Shown here: piece after piece, positions 12,484 through 22,353 of the stretch
Numbering within the stretch: the first letter of the stretch is position 1
How the letters are laid out: every line of letters begins with the position of its first letter
From: Chiua virens
Lineage: Eukaryota > Basidiomycota > Agaricomycetes > Boletales > Boletaceae
Direction: 5' to 3'
Assembly: GCA_019787685.1 (NCBI GenBank)
Contig: JAHNUO010000003.1
Coordinates: 1,674,001-1,738,000 of the forward strand
Length of the DNA stretch: 64,000 nucleotides
Made by a program: the position numbers and the translations under genes
The notes under the pieces: generated by a model
Seen by the model: the letters and a program-made list of their open reading frames with translations, nothing else
Told to the model about the DNA's origin: nothing
Database searches by the model: none

Positions 12484-12907
12484 GACTGACAACAAGAGGG
12501 GGATGACTTTTGGAGAAGGGAAGAGACGAAAGATAACACGGGAGTGGTAATAGTCTTGAGAAAGGAAAGTAATCCAACTTACCTCTAACTTATACCGCAT
12601 CACAGTTTACTAGTGTTTGACCTCAGGTCGCGGAGTTTGAATAGCCATGGAATTCAAAATTCGCTGTGCCGATGCGGCGGCGCCACCGAATATGAGATCC
12701 TTCACGTTATGCCGAGATCCTCCGATTGGCTGCATAGCCCGCGCGGATACACCGCCGGGGGTGGAAATTCCTGTAATTTCTCCCGAGACAGCGTGACAAT
12801 TTCATACCTGTGACAATTAAATTCGACGTCACCCCGATTTTGTGACGGAGGGCTATTCAGTCTGTCACGCCAGCTGTGTGTCGTGGCATCCGTTAACTTG
12901 ACCAGCC
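12484..12907. other. Divergent intergenic region
   Basis: Shared upstream region between the small minus-strand gene and the plus-strand membrane protein. No repeated element or clear promoter box was recognised by eye. Confidence 0.4.
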
Positions 12908-13617
12908 ATGTCAGACGTGCCACTGCCTGCCGTCCTGGACCCTCTTCTCGACTTTCTCGATGAACATCTCCCACCACAGCTCTACTCATTCCTCACAGCC
13001 TTCCTCTCACATTCTTTGGCCCTCCTGACAGCGCTCATATCCCTAGTCTCATCCCTCATCGCAGCCAAACCTTGGGAGTGGGACGCGCAAACCTATCATA
13101 CCACCCCTCATCAGCTTTCTAGCAGGCATACCTTGCACTAGTTAGCTTGTATAGGACTACAAGCTGGATATTCAGGACGACATTCTGGTTCATCAAATGG
13201 GGTACCATAATCGGTGCGCTCGCGGCGGGCGTCGGATGGTATCTGGGAAATAACGACGTGAATGTTGGAGGCGGGGGTTTCGTGTCGAGCTTGGGGGCCG
13301 TTCTAAGTGCGTTGAACGGTGGCGGTAATGATGGCGCCGGTGCATCTTTCCCAGAAACGACGCCACGCAGCTCGAAGCCCGACACGAAACCATGGGAATC
13401 TTTCAACAAACAGTGGCAATATCGCGAGGACAATCCTAGACACACTGGGGATGGTGACGCTCAGCGAATCATGTCCGACATCGTCGCAACGGCAAATCGT
13501 ATCATGATGGAAGGCGGGTGGTGGCATGCAGCCAAGAATGTGTTCACTCAGAGTGATCGGCAGAACAGGGAGGAAGGTCGTTCTGCCAAACAGCGGAGCA
13601 ATCGGTCGTCACGATAG
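12908..13617 (+). CDS. Small two-helix membrane protein, possibly Apq12-like (frameshifted as read)
   Basis: Starts MSDVPLPAVLDPLLDFLDEH and has a first hydrophobic segment (LTALISLVSSLIAA) followed by PWEWDAQT. A second segment is YRTTSWIFRTTFWFIKWG with TIIGALAAGVGWYLGN. The C-terminal part is hydrophilic, with a helix-like IMSDIVATANRIMMEGGWW. The helix order and Trp/Arg-rich linker resemble Apq12-type nuclear-envelope proteins involved in pore assembly and lipid homeostasis; this is tentative. Between about 13090 and 13130 the sensible peptide (IIPPLISFLA then AYLALVSLYRTT) passes through three frames in succession, as if one base had been added near 13094 and another near 13125. No GT donor lies there that could explain it as an intron. 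The 3' part ends at 13617. Confidence 0.6.
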
Positions 13618-13806
13618 GTTACGTGTTGCTCAGGATTGTGATAATCACCAGGCCATTCGAGGAAAGAATATATTGTTCACGACGAGCCTTTGATACAAGT
13701 ATACTGCAGGATCCTGGTTTCTTCTAAGCCTTTGCTCCCTCGGGGTACGTGTAGCGATAGCTTTGAATCGAATGAGGAATGGTTAGTGCAATAGCCGAGA
13801 AACATC

Positions 13807-14283
13807 TTACTGAGCAACGCGGGCTAGCTGGCCGAGGCCCGTCGCGCCAACAAACAGGTTGACCTGAAAACATTGGTCATCATGACGTCGAGTATCAAGC
13901 GCAACTTACTGCAGCGAGACTGTAGTTGACTGGCGTGATGACGAATGAATACCGCACCCAGATCACTCCCGTTGCGGCCAAAGCTAATGGAATGCAAAAT
14001 AAGAATACGCATTGCGGTAACATTCGATCGATATACGCACCGAGGTTTTGAGACACACTCAGCTTTTCTGCCGGCCTGTTCAAGTCTTTGAGACCTGCAG
14101 CAACCAGACACCATTTCATTAGCGGGGCCCAAAAGAACACGGTCTTGGGACCTGTATGTTTATAATTTTCAATAAGTCCCGGGCCGGAAAGCAACATGGT
14201 TGCGAAGTATAAGGCGAACCTGCTGGGTGGTTCATGAAAGTAGAGATTCTGGAGGCTCCCGCTGATGCCGCTGCGCCAGACAT
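13807..14283 (-). CDS. Mitochondrial pyruvate carrier subunit, MPC2 type
   Basis: Inner mitochondrial membrane protein that imports pyruvate as part of an MPC heterodimer. Exons are 14220-14283, 14041-14151, 13910-13983 and 13807-13863; introns are 68, 57 and 46 bases. The spliced protein has 101 residues. It contains FMNHPAGPKTVFFWAPLMKW, AGLKDLNRPAEKLSVSQN, LALAATGVIWVRYSFVITP and VNYSLAAVNLFVGATGLGQL, all diagnostic of the family. It is slightly shorter at the N-terminus than many MPC2 proteins. The 68-base first intron is itself open in another frame, which can mislead gene callers. It is head to head with nothing close and lies just 3' of the thioesterase gene on the same strand. Confidence 0.93.
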
Positions 14284-14413
14284 GATTTGCGACTGGTGGA
14301 AAGATGATACAAAAATGACCGTACGTGAGCGAACTAGTGATTTGTGACACGTGACATCCGTGACAGAGACCCGACAACATACGGTTACAATACAAGGGAA
14401 AGTTCTAATAGGA

Positions 14414-15488
14414 CTATGGGAAGGGGCCGCCGATCCATTTCTCCGCTAGACTCTCCCAGCATCCCGTCAAATACATGTGTCTCCCAGGGCAAGCGACCAA
14501 AGCTACAGCACCTCGCTCATCAAGGGTCCGAAGGCCAATCCAATCTTCTTCATACAACGGGTGTTGCTTCATGGGCACGATAACCTTCTCCTGAACAACT
14601 GACCCAAGGTACTTCTGTTCTGCAAACATGTCGGACTCATAGCGAGCATCCTGTGACGGGGCTTCCGAGCCAAACCATGCACTCTCCTTTGGGACCACGG
14701 TTTCATCCTCGGTGAACAGGACCAAAACGAGTTGTCGCAATGAAGCAAAGTTTTCGGCGTAGAGCTGTCTTCTCTCTGAAGCAAGGAAGACTTCATTGTT
14801 GATATCTGCGAGGAAACTGCCCAAGGACTTGTATAACGACAATTGCTCTGGATCTCTGAAATATTGTGCCTGTTCAAATCAAGAATGAGTTCCATGAAAT
14901 GGACCAATCTATTCCGTCCAACCTGAACGAGATTATCCTGTGCCCATTGAGTGTACACACCGGCCTTTGCAGCACGGCGAGCGATTTGACACAACAAGTC
15001 AAAGGTGCCGCACACTGGCAGGTCGGAAACGCCCATATGTTGTGATCCGAAGGTAATGAGGTTGTACACAGGTGGGGTGTTATTCCGCTCCACATGTCCA
15101 CGCAGGAACTGGCCGCCTTGAGAGAAACCAATGGCATCGAACCCTCTGCTCAGCTCTGGTATCGAGTTCAGTTGTTCAGCGACGATGGCGAGCTGTTCAT
15201 TGACATTTCCATACTGGGTTTTTCATTGTAAACGAACACTCCCCTAGTGGTGAATACGGCACTTACGAATCCAGCACGTTGATCTGCTTTTGCATCCTGG
15301 TCGAGGTATACGGAGTGGACGAATATCCCAGGGTGCATTTTCTTCACTTCACTTTCGAACTGGACCATGCCTGTCGATGCATAAGAGTCACCCATACCAT
15401 GCCATACTACCAAGGGTCGGATGTCGTTGATGGCAGCGGCGTAAACGAGGCTAATCAGAGCTAGACATACGCTGACTAGGGCGAGCAT
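14414..15488 (-). CDS. Palmitoyl-protein thioesterase (PPT1 family)
   Basis: Lysosomal/vacuolar enzyme that removes palmitate from cysteines of proteins under degradation. A signal peptide is plain (MLALVSVCLALISLVYAAA). The alpha/beta-hydrolase core starts at RPLVVWHGMGDSY. The nucleophile serine sits in GFSQGGQFLRG. The block NLITFGSQHMGVSDLPVC matches the family, as do FLADINNE, the Asp-containing TEDETVVPKESAWF and, for the catalytic His, CPGRHMYL near the end. Three short introns split the gene (near 14850, 14910 and 15220-15260) and the frames join cleanly. Length, about 320 residues, is normal for the family. Confidence 0.93.
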
Positions 15489-16538
15489 AGCGGTAAGAGG
15501 GGATACACGATTACATAATCCAAGTCACATCCGACGTATTTGGATGACACCCCCGTGACCTCATTCGACTTTCTTGCTTCAGGTCCGCCGTCGGTCAAAT
15601 TTCTGCTGTGTGGTACACAATCGACGACTATTGCGCGGTCCTGGTTCTCCGAGGTCGTTCAGTGCTTCCGCAACTACTTAAGTGCACCGTGTGCATGCTC
15701 ATTCCGAACCTTGGACTGGATTCTTCCCAGAGAATGCAGCTAAATTAGTTCAAATTTCAATAGGCGACTTCTTCTACTTACCACGCGGTCTGACAATCTT
15801 TGGAGCCATCCGTCTACTGGAAGGTTTCTAGAATCACAGAGAGGCGCACCAAATTACCTTAACGATCAGAGCGGGGCCAATTCATATCAGTGTTTCAGAG
15901 GTATAGCGGAACCCACGATAACCCGTTCTCCCTGACAATCTCAAACTCCTTCCGACAGTGGAACGACTTTGTCTCACGACAGTATATATATATATATCAC
16001 GCTTGTCGGTCGTATTTGGGCCGGGCACTACGAAAATGACCGCCGTAAATTAAGTATTCTTCTTTACTTAAGTACATAATACGACTGGTGGGCCTAGACT
16101 GATGCTGAAGCGCTAACGTACCGTAGTTATGAACTGAGCGGGTTTCTCCGTTCGCACCACCGCCAGCAATATCAACTTTGAGGTTTACAAGGGTCCGGGG
16201 TTCAGGCCGATGGTGCGTATCGCTCATCATAGGTTTCAGGCAATCCCTTTCGTTCCCTTAAGAACATTCAACCCCACTTCCAAGTCTTACACTGTCAGTC
16301 TGTTACAATCAACCTATAGTAAAGGTATTAGCAAAGTGTTGTTTCACGTGCCCAATTGCGGTGATTCGGTGGCCTGTTCCCCTGAAACGTATTGGCAACT
16401 ATTTTCGGCCAGGAAGCCCTCCTACCAGCCATGTGGGTCGCTTGCATGCTACATACATAGACGCCGTACGTCGGGTGGCCGCGTCGGTTGCGGCATCTTT
16501 TTTCTGTGTGCCATCTTGCTTCAAGTCGTTTGACCTCG
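15489..16538. other. Divergent intergenic region, about 1 kb
   Basis: Separates the thioesterase gene (minus) from the glycosyltransferase gene (plus), so it carries both promoters. It includes a pure TA run at 15983-15997. No open frame with a family pattern was seen. Confidence 0.45.
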
Positions 16539-18391
16539 ATGCCCCCGCTCATTCGTGCATTTTCCCGACGTGATGCGGTCCTTATCCTCGTTGGTGCCTT
16601 CTTGATGCACTTCCTCGCAACTATGGTACCCCTGACATCGCGATCCGTCATAAACACTACTCGGTTCCATCAACAAGTGAATGAAGACCTTTCCATTAAT
16701 ATCGATGAAGCCCCACCGCATAGTGACCAGGAGCTCACTGGATTACTCGTTCCTATCCCATCGGAATTGGACACTCAATTGGGCCAGGGCACTGCCTCCC
16801 AAAGTAATGATCTTTCAAGACTGGGATCGCTACCAGAAACTACCATTATAGAACACGTTCCAGGATGGACGCTGTTTCGTGACATTTACATGGCAAATGG
16901 CACTCTCTTCATTCTTACTTCTTCCCCGTCTTCAATCCCCGGCATCAGGTACATGACATCGACTGGTCTCACTGCAGAGGACACGCCAGAGAATAAAAAC
17001 TCCGTGAACCTACCCCATGGGACATGAACATCGTAAGCCCAGGGAAGCGCGCCGGCGGTGGGGTAGCAATCCTTCCACCCGCAGAGTTTGGTCAGTAGAA
17101 GGCAATACGGTTGGTTATAACCACAGTCGATTGTTGGAATCTGCTAACACACCTATTTGTTGACCAGTTCTTGATCAATGACCCACCACAGTGTATGTTG
17201 GCATTTGGGTTAACTTTATTTTTGCGCTGATAGTGGTCCAGTTTTAAACCATTACTATCACTTTTGTGCTGAGCTACTGTTTGGAGCTTGGTCATTCTGG
17301 ACAGGTGCAATGCATCCTGCCCCCCCTCCCGCGATTCATCGCGCAATTTTCCCTCACTCACCAAATACCGGTTGGCGGGATGATCCAGGGTTTAACGGTT
17401 ATTTCCTTCGTGCTGCTTTCCCATCCCTGACGGTCGAAGTCGATCTCGACTGGAACGATCGGGTACTTGCCTACGTCAGTTGAGATCGACTCGGGTATTC
17501 ATCGTGCTTGGCATTTCCCTTATCTCTTGCTAGCTGATCGGTCAGCAGCTTTCAGAGGCGAGTTATGCGGGGCGCAGAACCAGCGGATTGCCAGCGAATC
17601 TGTGGATGCTCTAATTGCCCGTTCAAAGCTGGATAAGCACGGTTTGTGGTGGAGATCGATCCGAAACGCCGTTTGGCGTTTCGCGGGTGTCGCAGTCGAC
17701 GGCGAGGGGGTTGCTTTCGACACACCTTATCTTAGCGACAACGCACCGGTCTCACCACTGCCCGAATTTGAAGAGACCGAAAAAATCGTGATCACTTACG
17801 TTTCCCGTCAAAATAGTCGGCGTCGCTTGATCGATGAAGACCACGAAGCATTGGTGAAGAATCTGGAGGCTCTCGTACAGAGGAAGAATGCGGCGATACA
17901 GTCAGGTGACATCACGGGGAAAAAGTGGGAGCTCAATGTGGTGATGGCCGAGAAAATGACAAAGGATGATCAGATTCGGCTCGCTGCGCGTACGACCGTG
18001 CGTCCCTTCACATTCGCACGCCTCCACCTGCGAATTGACACTGACAATGTCGTAGATCCTACTGGGAGTACATGGCAATGGCCTATCGCACTTAATTTTG
18101 ATACCACACACGAATGTGTCTGCCGTGGTTGAGATGTTCTACCCTGGAGGCTTTGCTCATGATTACGAATGGACGACGCGAGCGTTAGGGATGCGCTACT
18201 TTGGCGTTTGGAATGATACGTGAGTGCGTTCTTTCCTGCTGTTTAGATACCACTAAGCAACGTCTAGATATTTCACAAGCGAGAACACACCTCCCGTACA
18301 GTATCCAGAGGGCTTTCAAGGCACCCAGATACCAGTGGACGGCCTGACCATCGCCAGCCTCATCGAAAAGCGAATTGGAGGCGAACTATGA
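16539..18391 (+). CDS. GT61 (DUF563) family glycosyltransferase, frameshifted as read
   Basis: Type II Golgi/ER glycosyltransferase of the fungal GT61 group, which includes xylosyl-type transferases; donor and acceptor are unknown here. The N-terminus MPPLIRAFSRRDAVLILVG with FLMHFLA forms the signal anchor. Landmarks are VPGWTLFRDIYM, RRVWSVEGNT, HYYHFCAELLFGAWSFW, AWHFPYLLLADRSAAFRG, the GT61 signature LLGVHGNGLSHL, EMFYPGGFAHDYEWTTRALG and YPEGFQGTQIPVDG; stop at 18391. Introns are visible after EGNT (TGCTAAC branch site), after DPPQ, after AARTT, and after GVWNDT. As read, the frame breaks near 17017 (C-run before ATGGG), near 17042 (CCC before AGGG) and near 17468. Each break is one base and the flanking protein stays well conserved, so this is either a young pseudogene or a sequence with indel errors. 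Confidence 0.8.
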
Positions 18392-18592
18392 GGCTGTCAT
18401 ACCAGTACACCGGACCTGTTATCCACAGGATTCTTCGTTAGTGGGTGGTGTTTTCATTGGCTCTTTCATTCCGGGCTTGTGGTGCTTTTGTTGTACGTAG
18501 CTACATACCAGTAACGAACGGATTTGGATGATATACCAATGACGAAATCTTTACAACTCCCTTACTTTTACTATACAGTCTCGTGTAGCCTC

Positions 18593-19979
18593 TTAATCGA
18601 CGTAGGCTCTAAAGATGGTCAACTTCTCAAGAGCTTTAAAAGAAATAGGAATGTTGGCCCCCACGAACACAACATTCCCTGGCATCAGCTCCAGAGATTT
18701 AGTGTCCTTGTCCCATTTGATGAAGCCGCTTCCCTCGATAACGATGATGATGGATGGTCCGTCGACAGCAACCTGGGATTCCGAACCTCCCCGCGAAAGG
18801 TCTAACGCAAGGACCGTGAAATCTTGGACCGGAGGATTGTAGACTAGTGTGGCTGAACCCGGACTTCTGGATGGCTGCACTACATGTTCAGACCAAGGGG
18901 CAGCCTTGTAAGTCAGGCCGGCAAGGAGATTAGCGATATCCTTCGGTTTCGGCGTGAGACCTGCTCGGATGACGTTATCCGAGTTAGCCATGCACTCCAT
19001 GATATCTAAATCAGCAGTGAACGCTAGTGTTTGTAAAATTTCAGAACCCTACCTCCAGATATATATGCGTGTGGCTCTCCCGCGCCGAGGAAGATCGCTT
19101 GTCCGGGTTTCAACTTGACGTAGTTGAGCACAAAGGGGCAAAACACGCCAACGTCTCCGGGATAATGATCATTTAGGCCAAGGACGAGGTTCTCGATTTC
19201 ACTCGGTTCATTTACGGCTTTGTAGTACGCCGTCAGTTGCGAGAGCTGAAATTTGACTACGTTCGGATCGGCTTGCATGAGTGCAGAAAAGAGATTCCGA
19301 AGCTGTTCTCGCTCATCCATTTCTCCATCAGCCGATAGAAAGCGATCTACGACCAGTTCTGAAATGAGCGCGCGAAGCTCGGGTATAGTTCTGAGGTAGG
19401 TTTTGATGTCTGAGATGGGCAAGAATCCGCATAGACCTCTGAAATCCGTCAATGCGATCGCCATTTCAGGTTTGTGGTTATCATCTTGTTTCAAATGAGA
19501 CACAAGTATCAACATGAGCAAAGACCTGACCTGTATAAACTGATGGCTGCTTCGCGTGTAGCCGCTCTGCAGTCCCTTTGTCGGGGTGTGTTTGAATGCT
19601 CAAGGCCTTGTTGATCGAGAGAACTTTGAAGAGAAAGGGGAGATTTCCCTTGGAGGTAGCGAACTTGCTAGAGACCTCACTTCCGATGAGGTGGGGGTTT
19701 GCGGCCAAGACGTCGGGAAGGGATGCGGTTGACCCAACAACCCCTGAAGGTGACTTGACATGCGTGCCCATCCAGAGCTAGAGAATTTCATCTGTCATCA
19801 GTTGGAAATGAACCCAGAGGACGACTTGCCTCCGCATAGGGCGTCGAGTTGTCGAGTGCGAAGCCGGGAATGTCTGCGCCTGCAGCCAGCTGGGCGACTT
19901 TGGAGCGACTCCCGACCACCCCCCAGTCATATTTCTGCAGCGTTGGTGCGATACGGAAGACTGCTTCGGTTCTGTTCAT
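18593..19979 (-). CDS. Mannose-6-phosphate isomerase
   Basis: Zinc enzyme that interconverts fructose-6-phosphate and mannose-6-phosphate and so feeds GDP-mannose for glycosylation and cell-wall mannans. Starts MNRTEAVFRIAPTLQKYDWG. The type I PMI motifs are all present: LWMGTHVKSPSG, LSIQTHPDKGTAERLH with metal-binding Gln and His, PEMAIALTDFRGLCGF, GQAIFLGAGEPHAYISG and DIMECMANSDNVIRAGLTPK with the conserved Glu and Arg. The C-terminal cupin part ends FRAYVD at 18593. Three short introns (near 19010-19050, 19480-19545 and 19780-19830) keep phase. Length is about 420 residues, normal for fungal PMI. It is divergent from the DM9 gene, 591 bases away. Confidence 0.95.
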
Positions 19980-20361
19980 TGTGCTAGTTGAACCAGAGCT
20001 ACAGTCCTGGGTTGGTCAGGCTAAATGCTCAGTGAGATGGGTCTATAGAAGGGTCAAAGGTACACGTTCAAACCTGGGCTAGCGGATACCGCTTAGAACC
20101 CTTGCCATGTGCATCATGCTGACATCAACTTCATCGCCATAACCCAGCCCAGCCCTCATCAAAACGCGAGGCACCGACCTGTTACTATACCAGCGCCGAG
20201 ATATCACTGCGATTGATGGACGTGCATAGTACTGCTCGGATCACCACCAGCAATCGAGACAGCGAGACGTTATATGTCGAAATTGGAGTCCAGGCTGATC
20301 CTATGGCTCACGGATCATTCACTCCCGTCCATCGATGAACTTGGCCTGGTTGAATCAGATG

Positions 20362-20570
20362 ACCCTTGATTTGAACGATCTTTTCCGCAAGAAGGAAGTT
20401 CTCGGCACGCCTTGAATGGAACAGGTCGACAGAGATTCGAACCCCATTACTGCCGGCCAGCTCCCCCCAAACCCTTGGCGTGCCCAGCTATATAAACCCG
20501 TCTGCTTCAGCCACACTCGTTTCTGGGACGCCCTCTTTGAATCGTCTGCCTTCACACATCAACTCACACA
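20362..20570 (+). promoter_or_regulatory. Promoter of DM9 gene A, duplicated upstream of gene B
   Basis: From about 20362 the sequence matches the flank of gene B from about 22103 with scattered changes (shared words include CCCTTGATTTGAA and GATCTTTTCCGCA). A TATATAAA box lies at 20489-20496, 75 bases before the ATG at 20571. The regulatory region was therefore copied along with the gene. Confidence 0.6.
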
Positions 20571-21952
20571 ATGGCTCCATACTGGGAACCTGGTACAGTG
20601 TACAACTTTGGCGACGTCGTCCGAGTTCGAAGGTAGACATTCCCGCCCTCCGCCTAACTTGATCTGATCGTTACGATCTAGGTGTCGAGTACAAGATCAT
20701 TCAACCCCACCGCTCTCAGGTAAGTCCTCTTAGGCTGTTGTGATCATTCTGTTCTCACTCACAAGAAATGCTAGGGCGATTGGACGCCCCCAGTGACTCC
20801 AGCCCTCTGGGGACGCCTTCAAGGAGGACACCATCAACACCGTCGTGAAGAGCAATGGGATGGAGAGTGCAAATCCGAGTACGACCAGAAAGAACAGCAA
20901 ACGCAGCGCTACGAGTCGGAACAAGTTACGGTCCAGGAAACTGTTGTGGAAGAGAAGAAGGAGAAGCATTGGTATGATGTCGACGACAAGCAAAAGAAAG
21001 GACTCGAGGTGCCGTACTTTCTGTGTCTGCTGTCGATCAGTAATCAGATCTTTGACAGATCGGTGGAGGTATCCTTGCGGGGGTGGCTGCGATCGGCGCA
21101 GGGTATGCGGCATACAAGCACCACGAGAACAAAAAGGAAGAGGTATCTCATCTTCTATTCTGGTCTTGTACTCGGGTACTCACCTATTTCACAGAAAGCG
21201 GCACAAGCTTGGTCTGAAAGCAATTGGTTCGAAGAGTCGCAGACTCGTACCCACCAGTGGAGGTCCGGACGACACCACGAACCCGTTGCCTGGGTCTGGA
21301 ATGAAGGAACGTCCATCCCTCGCGATGCTATTCAAGGCGGAGAAGAGCGCGGAGAAGCACTCTACATCTGCCGTGTTTACCACGAGGTTTGCACGTGTCA
21401 TTCTGTTGTTAGCAACTACTGATGTCCGTATCATTACCAGGGCGGACTCAGTGAGTGGTCTGGCTAGTAGGATCGCGCCATGACTAATACTTTAATGTTC
21501 AGTGGTTGGAAAGGCTTCTAGCGTCTTCAAGAAGGGCGCTGTGATTGGGTACAAGAAAGACGAGTACCATGTACTAGGTATTCCAACAGACTCTCATATC
21601 ATGTCACTGACCCCCTGTTTCAGTATGATAAATACGAGATTCTTGTCGGCAGTTCTCGCGCCGTCAAGTGGATGAACATCTCTGGCCACTTTAACGTCGA
21701 AGCTCTTCGTGCTCGACCCGTCGAGGGTGGGAGAGAGCCGGATGGTACCCCCGTCTACATTGCTCAGGCACCCTACCACGGGGCTGTGCACCCAGGAAAG
21801 GCTAGTGAAGCATACGGCGATGGTGCTTTCATCCCCTATGACAGCACCGAGAAGAAAGTCAAGGTAACGTTTTACCCACCGATACGACGAATCCGTGTCT
21901 TACTAGTATCGACCAACCTTGATAGGAATACGCTATACTTTGCTATGCCTAA
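20571..21952 (+). CDS. CBM5/12 + DM9 (DUF3421) protein A, frameshifted near the start
   Basis: Multi-domain lectin-like protein. The N-terminal 60 residues look like a chitin-binding type 3 (CBM5/12) fold: MAPYWEPGTVYNFGDVV, YKIIQPHRSQGDWTPP and TPALWGRL. A charged Gln/Glu-rich linker, WYDVDD and a glycine-zipper segment (IGGGILAGVAAIGAGYAAY) follow. Two DM9 repeats come next: VAWVWNEGTSIPRDAIQGG with GEALYICRVYHEGG and YDKYEILVG, then PVEGGREPDGTPVYIAQAP with HPGKASEAYGDGAFIPY. The end is EYAILCYA after the last intron. DM9 domains bind mannose-type sugars in several animal lectins; fungal targets are unknown. No signal peptide is seen. Compared with gene B, one extra C at about 20621 (GTCGTCCGAG against GTCGTCGAG) puts exon 1 out of frame with the rest. 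Confidence 0.72.
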
Positions 21953-22102
21953 ATCACAAAAGTTGGCCACTTCGAACGGAAGTCCTTTTACTATCATAAT
22001 GTAACAATAGCCATGCATGGAAGGTGAATGTAATATCGCCAGGTTTTCTGCTCAACGAGCTCGTGCAACCCTGGTCTTGTTGAATCAAAACCGAATCAGA
22101 CA

Positions 22103-22353
22103 ACCCTTGATTTGAATGATCTTTTCCGCATGTAGGAAGATCTCGGCATACCTGGAGTCTGGAACCAGTCGCCCGGGATTCGTTCAAACCCCATTCCCAA
22201 CGGCCGCCGGGCTTCCTTGAAACTACCCCAAACCCTCGGTATATAAGCCTCCATCGACCACAAGTATATAAGCGCGTTTCCATATGGTCCGCCTGTTTTG
22301 CAATCCTCTTTGAATAGTCTGCTCCGAGTCGAGCGTTGAGTCCAAGTCATACA
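22103..22353 (+). promoter_or_regulatory. Promoter of DM9 gene B with two TATA boxes
   Basis: Homologous to the upstream region of gene A. It carries two TATATAAG boxes, at 22240-22247 and 22265-22272, against one in gene A. The ATG is at 22354. Confidence 0.55.

Noticed and set aside
13894..14395. Continuous 166-codon frame across the MPC gene
   Set aside because: It reads through introns; removal of the 68- and 57-base introns gives the true conserved MPC sequence.
15983..15997. TA run considered as an element end or centromere-type repeat
   Set aside because: Too short; a simple microsatellite in a divergent promoter region.
20425..20450. Second tRNA-like T-loop (GGTTCGAATC) on the minus strand
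   Set aside because: T-stem is weak (several G-T pairs) and there is no 5' acceptor partner; the sequence is part of the promoter copied upstream of DM9 gene B.
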